64,000 nucleotides of DNA from contig JAYKKI010000015.1 of NCBI GenBank assembly GCA_039881145.1, positions 24,784,501 to 24,848,500 on the forward strand, in the 5' to 3' direction. Position 1 is the first letter of the stretch. Each line of letters starts with the position of its first letter. Shown in pieces: positions 47,936 through 60,096 of this stretch. Source of the DNA: Druceiella hillmani (lineage: Eukaryota; Arthropoda; Insecta; Lepidoptera; Hepialidae). The position numbers and the translations under genes are program-made. Below the pieces are notes generated by a model. That model was not told the origin of the DNA and made no database searches. It worked only from the letters and a program-made list of their open reading frames with translations.

Positions 47936-48010
47936 GACTGCCTGAGCCAGAGTCGACGACTACCCGAGTCGACCAACTTCCTGAGTCGACTTAATAACTG
48001 AGTTAATTCC
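47936..48010 (-). repeat. Minisatellite, inverted copy
   Basis: Read on the minus strand: AACTCAGTTATTAAGTCGAC, then TCAGGAAGTTGGTCGACTCG, then GGCTCAGGCAGTCGAG. This is the same unit family as 46095-46535, about four units. Confidence 0.8.
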
Positions 48011-48490
48011 TTTTGATATCTTTGAATCTCTCTAGTGCTTCCGACTTTCTTCGCAGGAAGTAGGCAAATTATTTTTTTAAACCATCATTTATAAATATTA
48101 AAATGTATCTTGCTCCGTGAGAATGTGATGTCCATCGGATCACAAAAATTCCAGTGCACTAATTTCAGCAATTTTGTGGGTTTCGATCCTTTATATTTAA
48201 GACGTAGTCTCGTTAGTTTGCCTTCTAAACACGTTACGCATTTGAGTCCGTTATTATTCTTAGATAATTGACACCTTTAGTATCTTTCTTTCTAAATCAT
48301 AGAAATTTAGATAACCTTGACGCTCATTCCAAACGTAAAAATTTCATAAACCATATGCATAAATGATAATTGCATACTGATCTGGTGCATAGTGTTGAAT
48401 AAATTTTGCTTATCAACTTCGGACATGTAAATGTTACCAGGTATTTTATATTATCCGCCTGTATATATTGCTGAGTAAGCAAATATTCTG

Positions 48491-48741
48491 AGAGTAATCA
48501 AGTCCTACAGAATCAGATGGTTGGGACACGCTTTTCGATGGGAAGACCTGGATCCAGTGAAAAAACTGACATTTGGGAAGATTGAAGGTAAAAGGAGAAG
48601 AGGAATACCACCTACAGGTGGTTGGACAGCATAAAGAAGGACTTAAACAATTTGGAAATCAACAGGTGGAGAAACCTTGCATCAAGTCGTACTGCCTGAA
48701 AGGAGCAGATTGGGAAAGCCTTGGCCTGGACTAGGCTGTAG
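48491..48741 (+). pseudogene. Non-LTR retrotransposon ORF2 C-terminal relic
   Basis: The frame reads IRWLGHAFRWED, then LTFGKIEGKRRRGIPPT. After a one-base frame change near 48616 it continues WLDSIKKDLNNLEINRWRN and LASSRTA, with TGA where the family has TGG, and ends at TAG (48739-48741). The order R-x-x-W-x-G-H, G-K-R-x-x-G-R-P, R-W-x-D, W-R-x-x-A, R-x-x-W is the standard C-terminal end of endonuclease-reverse transcriptases of insect non-LTR elements. It is an old 5'-truncated copy. Confidence 0.75.
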
Positions 48742-49504
48742 TGGCGACAAAGAAGAGGAAGACATATTATTGATTAAATCATACTTACTATCGTCAGATC
48801 TGTAAATATGATAATTGAATATTTAGTAATGCAATAATTCATAATATTTATATAATATACCCGCGATGGAAATTGACATTATAAAAAACGGCCAAAATTT
48901 ATTTTGAAATTTTTTGCACGTTTAAAAAAACAATAATTAAAATGTGATTTACCTGTAACAATGTACATTTTTTTTCATTTTATAAGATGCCAGTAGGTGA
49001 CGTACAATGGGTTGGTTTTATTTTCTAGCAAAGAGCAATAATTTTAAAATTGGACTTGATGTAATTAATTAGTAAAAAAGGGATTCATTATCCACAATTT
49101 TTAGGAGCAAAAAAAACTAAGCTTTATTCTGTCAGTTCCAAACATATGGTCTTATATTTAATGAATATTCACGTGACCTCCAACAAAATTCAAGTTAAAA
49201 TAGTTCACGACGTTTACTTGACATTTTTTTTTCACTTTTTGGTCATAATATTCAATTAATACGTTTTGTTAAAATATTGTTTGCTATTTCAATAAGGTAT
49301 TCATAATTCACTGTAGAATTTAAGAAACAGTTGACATTAAGTGTTCTATTTATTACATGACTTTATGAATTAAATAACATTTATAAAATAAATTAATATC
49401 TTTAATTTAATGTTATAAAGTACTTAAGATACCTAACAATGCAACATAATATATATTTGCAAAGTTATATAGTTATATGATGTAATATTTCCCCAATGAT
49501 TTTA

Positions 49505-49600
49505 TGAGAAAACATTTCCTCGAGAGCCATCCACAAAATCCATGAATGGTATTATGTACGTATGATTACAACCCTCGAGGGTTATTAACATTTTCTCATA
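49505..49600. repeat. Imperfect inverted repeat
   Basis: ATGAGAAAACATTTCCTCGAG at the left end pairs with CTCGAGGGTTATTAACATTTTCTCAT at the right, around about 45 bp. There is a several-base bulge. Confidence 0.55.
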
Positions 49601-49861
49601 TGAGCAATTATGAGATGTAATTAACAAGATAACGCTTTAATGTGTTTATTCTCGGTCTACGTATTAAGGTCGACGACACTTTTTTCGTTTATTTCGAAGA
49701 CGAATCTAACGAACAATTTGTGCTCAAGGTAGAAAATTAGTTTGAGTATGTTATGTAGAGAGCAGTATGATAAAAATATCTTAACAAAGAATTTGAATAT
49801 TGTTAAAATATTGGGGAACTCAGAGTTAAATTAATGTACACATAATTTTTGTCTGGAAAAA

Positions 49862-49863
<2 letters not shown>

Positions 49864-49907
<44 letters not shown>
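49864..49907. repeat. (TA)n microsatellite
   Basis: About 44 bp of pure TA repeat. Confidence 0.95.
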
Positions 49908-49911
<4 letters not shown>

Positions 49912-50106
49912 TGACATTCGAAATTTTAGTGTCCTTCAGTTTTACTGCTAAATTATAATATCGATTAGGTAGATAAAAGAAGATCGATCCATCAATTAGA
50001 AGTAGGTGTAGATACTTCAAATTGGCATATCGATAAATGTACATCTGTCATAAGGGTATCATTTTACCATATTTACTGCATGCCAAAACCTTCAACATCG
50101 TCCCAT

Positions 50107-50124
50107 GATATATATATATATATA

Positions 50125-50177
<53 letters not shown>
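50107..50177. repeat. (TA)n microsatellite
   Basis: About 70 bp of TA repeat with one GTG interruption, the second such tract within 250 bp. Confidence 0.95.
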
Positions 50178-50180
<3 letters not shown>

Positions 50181-52454
50181 TGTATGTACGGTTGTGTAAA
50201 TTATCAAAGTCGTAACTTCGGAGGTGATAACTTATCAAATGAAATTTTATTACTTTCAGAGATTAATTTATTCTCCTGATTATAAACGATTATATTTTAA
50301 ATTGCATTTTTGATTGCAATCCTGATGTAATTCCCCATATTAGTGATGTTTTTAACAAACTTGACAAACCTAATAATGAACATTGCAAATCTCCATTGAA
50401 TGATGCATATGGCCTTTTTTATTCTTTATCATTTAAATAGAATCTGTTATCTCTAATTAAAGATATCTAGATATAATAATCTGCTTATCCACTTACGATG
50501 AGTGATATCTGGCTTTCCGACCTTATTCGAAGTACTCATGGAAAGCTCAAGCTTATGAAGTTGTTCTTTTTTTTAGAATGAAGTGAAAAAGATTCATGAC
50601 GAGATTAAGTACTATAAAACCAATGCTTAAATTTAATTAATTTTAATTACCACAATTAATAAGGACACTCTGTAGTTTTTTTTATTAGCGCAAGGTGATA
50701 TTAAGATAAAATATGTCGATAAATAAAGTACTTATTATGACAGGTCCGATGGCTTTTTATATTTCCGTTTGTAAATAAAATGTCCCTTCATAACTCCTTC
50801 CAAGTATATTTAGGTATATAGGGTATTTCATAAATAGGCTGCCTCAGGAAGGGTATTATTAACTTACACAAACATAAGAGCGAATTCCAATAGCGAAGGA
50901 AGTTACCTACTTTATTAGTTGGTTAAGTGACCGTTTTGAAGCATGTCATATTATTCGACATAGGTAATAAATATCGAATACATATTTATCGTAATATTGT
51001 AATAATAATATTTTGTATTAGCTGTCAGGGTTAGGCTTTGCCTGAACATTTATTAAATGCATCTTACTAGCACAGTTTTGAATAAACAATATAATTTATT
51101 TCAGGTGATAACAAAATAATTTATGTATTCATTTTGTCGATAGAAAATAGAGACATATACCATTATCTATTTATAAATTAGGGCTTTGTGTGGGTCAATA
51201 AATTATTTTTTTACTAGAATCTCCTTCATAATTGTTTAAGGATTCGCTGCTACCTTCCATTATTTTTGTGTATTGAAGTATACAAAACACGAAAATCGAA
51301 TTTCTCTTCCTTATTAAATAAAAAATTTATGGGCAAAAAAGTTGTATAATTTTCTAAAAAGTAATCTAAAACTCTATATTTAACTTGTAGAATGGAAAGA
51401 GGAATCTTCAAAGTTCGAGTTCCTCAATAGGCAGCGAGGTCCAAGAGTAAATATAATGGCTAATACTTTTAGTAAATCGTAATATGTATTGTATTATTCT
51501 CTATTACTCTCAATGCTAAATTACAATCATTTTTGGTAATATATAACAAAAAATACAAGTGTCAAATTCTAAATGTCATTGTTATTTGGTATGTTCAGAT
51601 TTAAGTTAGTTGTGAATTTTTAATACAAAATATAAATATTTAAATATCTAAAGGGTACTATTAAGTATTATTTTTAAAAGCGTGTCATTGCGAAGTGTTT
51701 TATAAATTGTGTTGCTTTGAAACAATCAATAATATAATTTCCTAGGTGTAAGCGATGAAACCACAGTCCCGGCAGTATTTTTAGAACACATGGATTTTCA
51801 CGAAACTAATATGAATTTTTGTTTTAATTTAATTTTTTAAATATTTAATATTAATCGCCAACAGCCCCAATAGTTAAATGTCATTTAAGATAGTTCTCAA
51901 GAATTTATCATTAAAGAAACAAACTTATGTTTCCATACATTAGTAAGACACACCCGTGTACGTGACAAAACAAGTTATTCGAAAGTTTGCGATACAACGA
52001 AAAAAAATTTAAATAAATTTTTCCTAATGGAAGATGTATGGCAAGGTGGTGTTTATAGGCCTTAGCAGAATTAAATTAAAATTAGCAGAAAGAAGACAGA
52101 CCATAGCATGGTATAGTCGCATTTATGGAATTTAGCTGAATAAAATAAGTATAAGCAGAGATAAGAACTAGCTCAAATGATCACAACTCACAGGCGTCAT
52201 ATGCCGTAGAAGAATGCCCCTGAAGGGGAAAGGAGAATGTTACAAAACAACCATAAGCATTACAACTTTGTATATTTCAAAATATTGAGCGATCGACAAA
52301 GAATACCTAAACAAATTGTTCGTAACAGATTTGCAGATGCGAATGTTACGCTGATCGGCGGGTATAACTCCAGTTGATAAAATTGGAAATCAATACGCAA
52401 AAGAAAGCTTTGAAATCACCCTGATAATAAATGATATGATGCCAGGACCCTCAC

Positions 52455-52585
52455 TTGGTGAAGTTTAGTGTATAACATTATATTGCTATAATTATGTACT
52501 CTAAACTTCACCAATATTATATACTCTAAACTAACTTGGTGAAGTTTAGAGTATGTAAATATAGTTTAGAGTATATAATAATAGT
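52455..52585. repeat. Cluster of alternating inverted motifs (GGTGAAGTTTAGAGTAT)
   Basis: The motif appears forward near 52457 (TTGGTGAAGTTTAGTGTAT) and reversed near 52497 (TACTCTAAACTTCACCAA). It is partly reversed near 52520 (TATACTCTAAACT), forward near 52535 (TTGGTGAAGTTTAGAGTA) and partly forward near 52560 (TAGTTTAGAGTATA). The result is nested hairpins over 130 bp. Confidence 0.8.
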
Positions 52586-53119
52586 CGCATGTACAGACCT
52601 AAATATTATCACGCATGGGTGCAAATGTTTTTCTTATTTATTGAGTAAATATGAAATTTACATGTAATTTAAGATAGTGTTTTCGGGAATAACAGAACAT
52701 AAAAATCACAGATATGATTTAGTATGCGAGTGTATGCATCCAAATAGGACATGATAATAAAAAATATATTCATAAAAGCAGGTAAACGTAAAATAAAAAT
52801 AATTTTGTTTTTTAAAACTATGAACATTTAATCCATACAGCTTAATACCTTTAAAGTATTTTATAATTTCAGAAATACGAAGGCGAATCATTTGGTATGA
52901 ACACACTATTTAAAAAAAAATTTCACAGATGTGCTCTAGGATGTCATAAATTCTGTAACGCTCTCATTATGTCGCGTAAAAAACAATCAATTTATATATG
53001 TGTAAAAGTCATTCAGTGTTTTCTATCTTGGATATTTTCCATGAATAACCTATGAATTATGTCTTTTAAAAGTTACATTTTATTATATATCTGAAAACTC
53101 TGAAAAAATGACGTTGTAT

Positions 53120-53810
53120 TTTGTATTTTTATTGATCCGTAGTTAAACAACCTCACAATACAATCAATTATATGCTGATGATCTTCAAATATATTCTCAT
53201 TGCAGAGTCAAAAAAAATTCTTTATGCATTGATATATTGAATGTTGATCTACATTTGATCTACAGTCTGTGGGCTAGTAGCAGGCTCTTCTGCTAAACGG
53301 TTTTGTTTTTTTCCTTTTACATCAATTGTAAAAATCTTGACCTATTGATTGACCACCATCTCACATGGAATTCTCAAGTAAATGATGTTAGTCGTAAGAT
53401 TTTCTTCAAAACACACTCTCTCAAACGGCTTCAAAACTTTCTCCCATTGCAAACTAAAGTACATATTTGTAAAACTTTACTTCGGTATATTCTTGATTGT
53501 GGAGACGTGTGTTATTCTAATCTATATGAATATTTACTCAATAAATTATTAGAACTTCAAAACCTGTGTATTTGATACATTTTTAACCTTAAAAAAATTT
53601 ATTATTTACCCGAGTATCGATCACGAATTATATGGTTAAAGATTCGTTACTAACGTATCCTCCATCTTGTACATTTTGTACATTAATCCTTCATCCCATG
53701 ACATCAAAATACGATCGAAAACATATCCTAATCCCTCGGTCTAAAACTGAATTTTATGAAGAATACTTTATTGTATGTTCTACTCCATTGTAAAATAAAT
53801 TGGACATAAA
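53120..53810 (+). pseudogene. Jockey/CR1-like non-LTR retrotransposon reverse transcriptase relic
   Basis: The catalytic motif QLYADDLQIY is at about 53165-53194 (YADD 53171-53182). After a TAA at 53294-53296 the same frame continues into a 90-codon open stretch (53303-53575): NLDLLIDHHLTWNSQV, SRKIFFKTHSLKRLQNFLP, YILDCGDVCYSNL, KLLELQNLCI. Beyond that stop, LPEYRSRIIWLKIRY follows and, after a frame change near 53730, IPRSKTEFYEEYFIVCST. The order (YADD, LG-type fold, HSLKRL, LDYADVCY, LQNLCIRFI, R-x-x-x-x-W-L) is that of Jockey/CR1-type reverse transcriptases. At least four stops and one frameshift make it dead. N-terminal parts were not found. Confidence 0.85.
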
Positions 53811-54805
53811 TATGCAAAGCTAAAAAAGATAAATTTAACAGGAAGTTAATTTTTTTCACATTCATTTTTTTAGATATTATTATAAAAACGTACACTTACG
53901 TATTTCATTATGATGTACAGAGAGCCTTCTAATATTTATATTTAGGGTAAAATTTATTTTTTTCACTATATTTTACATGTTAACTCTATTTTGAAGTAAA
54001 TTTTGATTTTTTTATTTACTCTACCAGTTAAATATTAGATGAGCAATTACCGCCCGGTTATGGGTAGTTAAAAGTTTACATAAATTCAATCTATATATCT
54101 ATACTCAAAAAGAAATATTTAACAGAAAATATTCTCCGAGATAACTATACTTCCTCAAGATCCATTTTTTTTTTTAAATTTTTTATTTAAATACAGAACC
54201 TAGCCGAGACATTTACGTATGTAAATGCTAATTTCAATGAAATGCAATTAGTGATATTAAGATGAAAAAAACAATAATAAAATTAAAACTGTTTGCATAG
54301 AGGGCAATATCGTCGATTTCAATAAGCAACATAAGTACTTTTATTTATGGTTTGCTAAATTCTAGAAGAATTAGTTTCGATATAAAAATTTAATTTTCTT
54401 CTTTTTTTTTAAATATAGGATTTACACAATGATTTATCTCTAAGGTTAATCATTGTCAATGTCTACAATGTTCAATTTAAATAACAAACCAAGACAAGGA
54501 AAAATAATCTCAGGAATCTGTTCATATACATAGGTACTTTATATGTATACAATTTAGTCCAATAGACACTGATCAGAAATTCAAGTTTAAAAAAAAATTA
54601 CTTTTTTCTTTAGATCAAAGTATGTTTCATACATTTAAGATATTGGAAGATCTATTGCAACAACTTGGCTTGAAACCCCTATACTATAAAGGAACATATT
54701 TCATATAGAGTTCGTGCAGTGCGGGAAGTTTAATACTTAGTGTTATAAAAAGCAGTTCATTATTGATATGATTTACTTGCATTCAGAGAATAAATACACT
54801 GTCCA

Positions 54806-55240
54806 TTAACTATGACTGAACTAGTCGCAACGTTTGATGTAGTTGCCAAAGGAATATGGAATAATTTGCGTCAATTCAGCAAAATGAAGATTCTCAGCTA
54901 ATATGTACGTCTTCAGCTAAGTCAATAGAAGTGATAAACTTGTAGCATATAACGCTCTGTTCAACTGACGTAAAAATGAAGTAATTCTGTATAGAATTAT
55001 AATTTGTGACGAAAAGTTGATTCTGCGCTAAAACCGCAATGGTATTAGACACAGGTGTCTAAGGAAAATGAACACAAAAGGTAATAAAAAAAATTGCTGT
55101 CTGGAATAGTGTCATTAGAATCAACTAGATCTTTAAACGGTTAGGTACTGTTAAGATTCAATGATAAAAAGGCTTTTATTCAGATAAATGAGATAAGTTA
55201 TCAGCTCTGTTCCATTGTCAATTTTACGACAACTTTACTT
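54806..55240 (+). pseudogene. Mariner-family transposase relic
   Basis: The first frame gives LTMTELVATFDVVAKGIWNN, then LRQFSKMK, like the mariner second helix-turn-helix (TTKELAxxFxVSxxTIxNHLxxLGK). After stops and a frame change it reads RSDKLVAYNALFN, then RKNEVILYRIIICDEKLIL. This matches the block NALLxRxKNEPFLxRIxTxDEKW with its first catalytic Asp in CDEK. Further on, NRNGIRHRCLRKMNTK and KIAVWNSVI follow in degraded form. Numerous stops make it a fossil. Terminal inverted repeats were not found. Confidence 0.7.
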
Positions 55241-58200
55241 CGTGTCCGAAATGAACGAGAAAATTTTAACATCGATTTGACGATCCACGAGTTCTGATTA
55301 GAACAAACATTACGGTGTTATCTTGTTAATAATAATAAGTATCTTATTAATAATAATAATTGCTAATATAAAGTAGTGTATGTAATCTTCAAGGGTTAAA
55401 ATTATCCGTTCGTGACATCAATATCACTTATAGTTTGCTTGTATGGCACTGGACGAAAAGTGATTTCTCTTAAAATTGTTTGGAAAATATTACATTACAT
55501 AAATCTATTACTACGGGAATACGTATTATATTTTACTCATCCGCCTCTTACACGCTTTATAGCAGAGGCAAATATAAATATTTAAACAAAATGTGTAAAT
55601 TTATTTTACTAAAGTTATGTAATTCCTAAGGTTAAATAATAAATGCTGCACATAATGTTAACTTTTTTTCGAATTCTCAAGTAAAGTATAAATACCCTAT
55701 TGAAATAGCACACGATATTTTCCATGCTGGATTAATTGAATGTTATGATGGAAAAATTAAAAAAAACTTTTTTTGAGTCAACCTTGTGAATTATGTAAAG
55801 AAGAAGTTTATTTCGCATTATGTAAATATAACTTAAATACAAGATTATATGTTTGGCGGTAAAAGAACAGAGCTTAATTTTTTTTCGCCCCAAAAACTGT
55901 ATGTTTATGAATCATTAAATTTATTGTATTAAGTTAAATAACTTTCCTTTAAAATTATTTCTGTTTATTTGAAAATAAAACCAACACGTTTCATGTTATC
56001 CACTGATATTGTTTTAAATAAAAAAAATGTATGTATTTTCAAGTAAAACATATTTTAATCATTTGTTTTAGAAGTATGCAGAAAAGTTAAAAATCAATTT
56101 AGGTTATTTTGACAAGATAATTTTTTATTGCGGGTATACTACTACCATGTAAAGGAGTAATGGATTATTAAAAGTCATCATTTATACCACACTCTTACTA
56201 AGTTTTCTTCATTCCTATAACTATCCAATACTCCCATGGAGATTTAACCGATATAATCTTTTTTATACGCAAACAATACATAAATGCCTTCAAAAGACAT
56301 TGTTAACAAAAAAATTAACAGATTATCTAATGTTGGAAATGACAAAAATGTTTTATTACTCACTTCCTTTACCGACTATGGACAGATCTGTTTATCCCGC
56401 GGCAAACAGAGCGAAGACTATACGTATAGACGTTTACCGTCATTAGATCATTTGTGGGGCTCTGTGCACAACTTTTCCACAGAACTTGCGTAATTTCTAA
56501 ATAAATTATTTACAAATTCGAAATTATTTATTTTTAATACACTGAAATAGATTTATAGTATAATAAGCTATAATTATTTTATTTATAGACATTATACTTA
56601 TAACTTTTTGACATATTGACTGAATCAAAATTTTGCGTGAAGAGCTCCAAACGCCCACATCCGAGGATTTTCATTATAAAGTTATTAACGATGGCGAACC
56701 TATGTAATCTGAATAAATGTAGAATTTTTAATGTACGTATTAAATTAATTTCTGTATTTGATGATGATTTCGTACAGACTTCGTTCATACGACAATTTCA
56801 AACAAATAAAACCTTCGACTGTCTACGATTTTTTTTCATTTCATTAACTTCTGTAAGCTTTAATCGCATATTTTTGCAGAATATCTTTTTCCTCTTTTAT
56901 TTTTGTTCTCAACAACCGTCCTTGTTAGTATCCTGAAACTATCATTTTACCTCAAATTTTATTCCTCTCAACTGAATTTTATTTGCATATTTTGTTCGCA
57001 TGTATATAAGATTATTGGTGTAGGTAGAAAACTTTGTGAATTAATTAATATTGAATGAATGTAAACTTACTTCTTGAAATACTTGGGTGTTCCCCACTCG
57101 GCTAAGATCGTTACGTTGTCGTAAGGTTGATATCAAAAACATAAACTTTTACCTTTTGTCCAAGTTCCTAAAACAATTAAATTTTGTATTACTTTTTATT
57201 GCTCCATATATACTTTTTTATTTACGTAAAATACCATCTGTTCGTTTTTTACGACATTGTATTCGAGATAGAGATAGAAATAAGAAATGAACTGAGAAAA
57301 AGTAACAATTTTTTTTGTACGTCTTCTATTTCCAATGGATATTGGTAAATCATACATGTGACTTCAAAGCCTCCATATTCTACAATAAATATCTAGGACC
57401 GTAATTTGATTTTTCCAATTGCTTTTAAAGAAATTTCCCATAATCCGAAAAGAAGCTGCTAAGATTTAAGAAAAAATATTTAACAAAAAATGGTTACCGT
57501 GTTAAATTTTGGTATGTGATTTTGCAGTTGAATTGGTAAATGTTCATTTACAAGCCATAAATAAATCAGCATAATAGAAAAATAATGTTTACTATTATCT
57601 ATAGACTAAACTTGAAAATTGAAGAAAACTATTTGCCACTATTTTCATTAGTCACACTCCAGCCTAATAATAAATTAAAAAAATAATTAATTTGTTTGGA
57701 AATAATTGAAGATGTTAAAATTAAATCATACAGAGTAAAATGAAACCACCATTAAAATAAATTTCATACTAGCCTTTTAACTTCAAAGTTTTGTTATTTT
57801 TAAAGAGAAAATCATTTCCATGATATAATTATTTTGCCGAAAGTTAAGCAATGAACACAATGTATGGAGAAAATTTAGTTCACACGTACTGATTTCATAG
57901 TTTTTGATCACCAGAAACATATTTTTTCCGATAACTTGCAATAAAATATTAATGTGAATGTAGACTTTCTTGCTGAAAAAGATGACATTTTATGGTTTCA
58001 CTAAGCTAAACTATTAAGCCTAATATCAATAATTGGAATCAGTTCAAATTGAGTCTTAAGTTTAACATTTAAACGATATGCCGACATAAATTTAAACGAA
58101 AATGTAAAGATTAGTTATTTATTATAAACAATTAGGCTAAACTTTTAAATTATTATCGTATGTTAAATATATTCAAATGTATCATAGTCGAATGAGTTAT

Positions 58201-59203
58201 CCGGTGGATTAAGAAAATAAAATGTTACGATATATGATACGTATGATAAATATAAGTTATAGTTACTTGACAGATCCATTTTTCTTTCTAATAGAGAGGT
58301 AAAATGGAAGAAAAGTATTACATTTTTATTATGGTAATTCTGTATCCTTGATGACAGTTTTTTATAACTTATCTTATATTAAAATACAGTCAAATTGTCC
58401 TTCATTATAGCCTTATTTTTGCGATACAATTAACCTACAATTTTAATCTGGATTTGCCCCAACTGCCTGTTATACAGATTCGGGAAAACCATTTTAAAAA
58501 TATCCGTTGCTAAGTTAAAATTAGCCAACCAAGTAATTTTTAATTTTTATTTAATGTGTCGTCAAATACATGTAATTTCTCATAAAAATTGGAATAACAA
58601 TGAATATTTAAAATAATAATATCCTTGACACTCGTCTCTTTTCCTTACATATTTTTTTCACAAAAATACTCCTCCACGAAATATTTCAGTACCGCAAACA
58701 ACCACCTTAAAATGGTCGCTGTCACCATAACGCGAGAAACAGTTAATAAAAGTTCGGGAATAAAAAGCTTTATGAAGTTCTATGAACGAAATATTAAGAC
58801 CGCACACAGATAAAACGATTTATTTAAAAAAAGAGATGGAAGAAATTATGTATGTTTGTTTTGATATCAAAAAGTAACAAGAGAATATTGGTGATTTATT
58901 TCCATGAAATAATCAGCATAAATTTAAAATAAGTCTACTTAAGCCATTCTAAAGTGCGAGCCATTATATTAATCAGACAAAAATTCAGAACCTTAGACTA
59001 TCGTTATTCTAACAGTTCTTTTTCAGATTTTTCGTCCAAACCCTTACCCGAAAATTTGTTACCCTAAAACTATCAGGAATAATGTTAATATTTAAAAGCA
59101 ATTCCAGTGCGTTCGAATTGAAAAAACTTTATATTTAGAATAATCATTGTATCTTTACGTGGATTTGCGTTTTTAAAAATATTACAATATTTAATATATA
59201 TGC
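55241..59203. other. AT-rich stretch without a supportable gene
   Basis: Several frames of 60-106 codons (56284-56493, 56616-56936, 57087-57290, 58625-58813) were inspected. None shows a domain, a hydrophobic signal consistent with a known family, or paired splice sites. They remain unassigned and are probably chance. Confidence 0.4.
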
Positions 59204-59855
59204 GTATTAAGCGATATTATAAGGCTTCTAAAATTCCATATTTTTTCATAATTTCATGTTGAATAGTTTCGGCAATGAAGGGAGGGGCAATATTTTTGCA
59301 TATTTTTCAACATGCGTATAAGATATTTTATCTAAACTTATGAAAAATATTTTGAGACCCTTATAACTAGAAAAAAACCCGTTTTAACTAAACAAAACTC
59401 CGCAGTATTTATGGGATTAAAAAAAAAATCGGGTACTTAAGTTGCTTTCCATAAAACTTCCTAATGAATATTTTTAAGTTTTAATATTAATATTGCAAAA
59501 ACTAACAACAGACAATGTTTACCAACAACAGATTGTATTAAGCGATATTATAAGGTTTCTAAAATTCCATATTTTTTCATAATTTTAGGTTTAATAGTTT
59601 CGGCAATGAGGGGAGGGGCAATATTTTTGCATATTTTTCAACATGTGTATAAGATATATTATCTAAAGTTATGAAAAATATTTTGAGACCCTATAAGGGT
59701 CTCAACTCAACTAGAAAAAAAACCAATATAACTAGACTAAACTCAGCAGTATTTATGGGATTAAAAAAAAATTCGAATACTTAAGTTGCTCTGAAAAAAA
59801 CTTCATAATAAATATTTTTAAATTTTAATATTAACATTGCAAAAACAACAGATTT
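59204..59855 (+). repeat. 331-bp tandem duplication of a TE-like segment
   Basis: Two head-to-tail copies begin with GTATTAAGCGATATTATAAG at 59204 and 59535. They share CTAAAATTCCATATTTTTTC, TAGTTTCGGCAATGA, GGAGGGGCAATATTTTTGCA, CAGTATTTATGGGATTAAAA and ACTTAAGTTGCT. Identity is about 88-90% by eye. A third, more diverged copy lies at 61580. No coding content was recognised. Confidence 0.9.
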
Positions 59856-59901
59856 GATTAGCGAGTATACATGCGTAAACTCGCTAATCAAGTCTGTTGT
59901 T
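59844..59901. repeat. 23-bp inverted repeat with one mismatch
   Basis: Arms 59844-59866 and 59879-59901 (AACAACAGA-TTGATTAGCGAGT and its complement) with a 12-bp loop, at the end of the second tandem copy. Confidence 0.85.
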
Positions 59902-60042
59902 AGTTTTTGAAATGTTCTTGAATGACTACACATTTGTCGATTATGTGGTTGCCGAACTGGATTGTAGACGATAGGCTGATACGGGTTACTTTGTTTTTCA
60001 AACTTTGACGACCTTCATTAGACAGGAAGGAGAAATATTAAT

Positions 60043-60096
60043 TAGGAAGCAGAAATATAAAAAGTTCTGCAAAAGTTTTTATATTTCTGCTTCCTA
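60043..60096. repeat. Perfect 21-bp inverted repeat
   Basis: TAGGAAGCAGAAATATAAAA-A (60043-60063) and its exact complement (60076-60096) around a 12-bp loop. An incomplete extra half (AGGAAGGAGAAATATTAAT) lies just upstream. Confidence 0.9.

Noticed and set aside
50300..50440. Possible hAT transposase scrap (HISDVFNKLDKPN-like)
   Set aside because: Only a dozen residues resemble the H-x-x-x-x-F-x-K-L-x-x-x-N pattern of some hAT proteins; too short and without support on either side.
56616..56936. 106-codon plus ORF
   Set aside because: No recognisable domain; Phe/Ser/Asn/Ile-rich composition is expected of chance frames, and an overlapping minus ORF is equally open.
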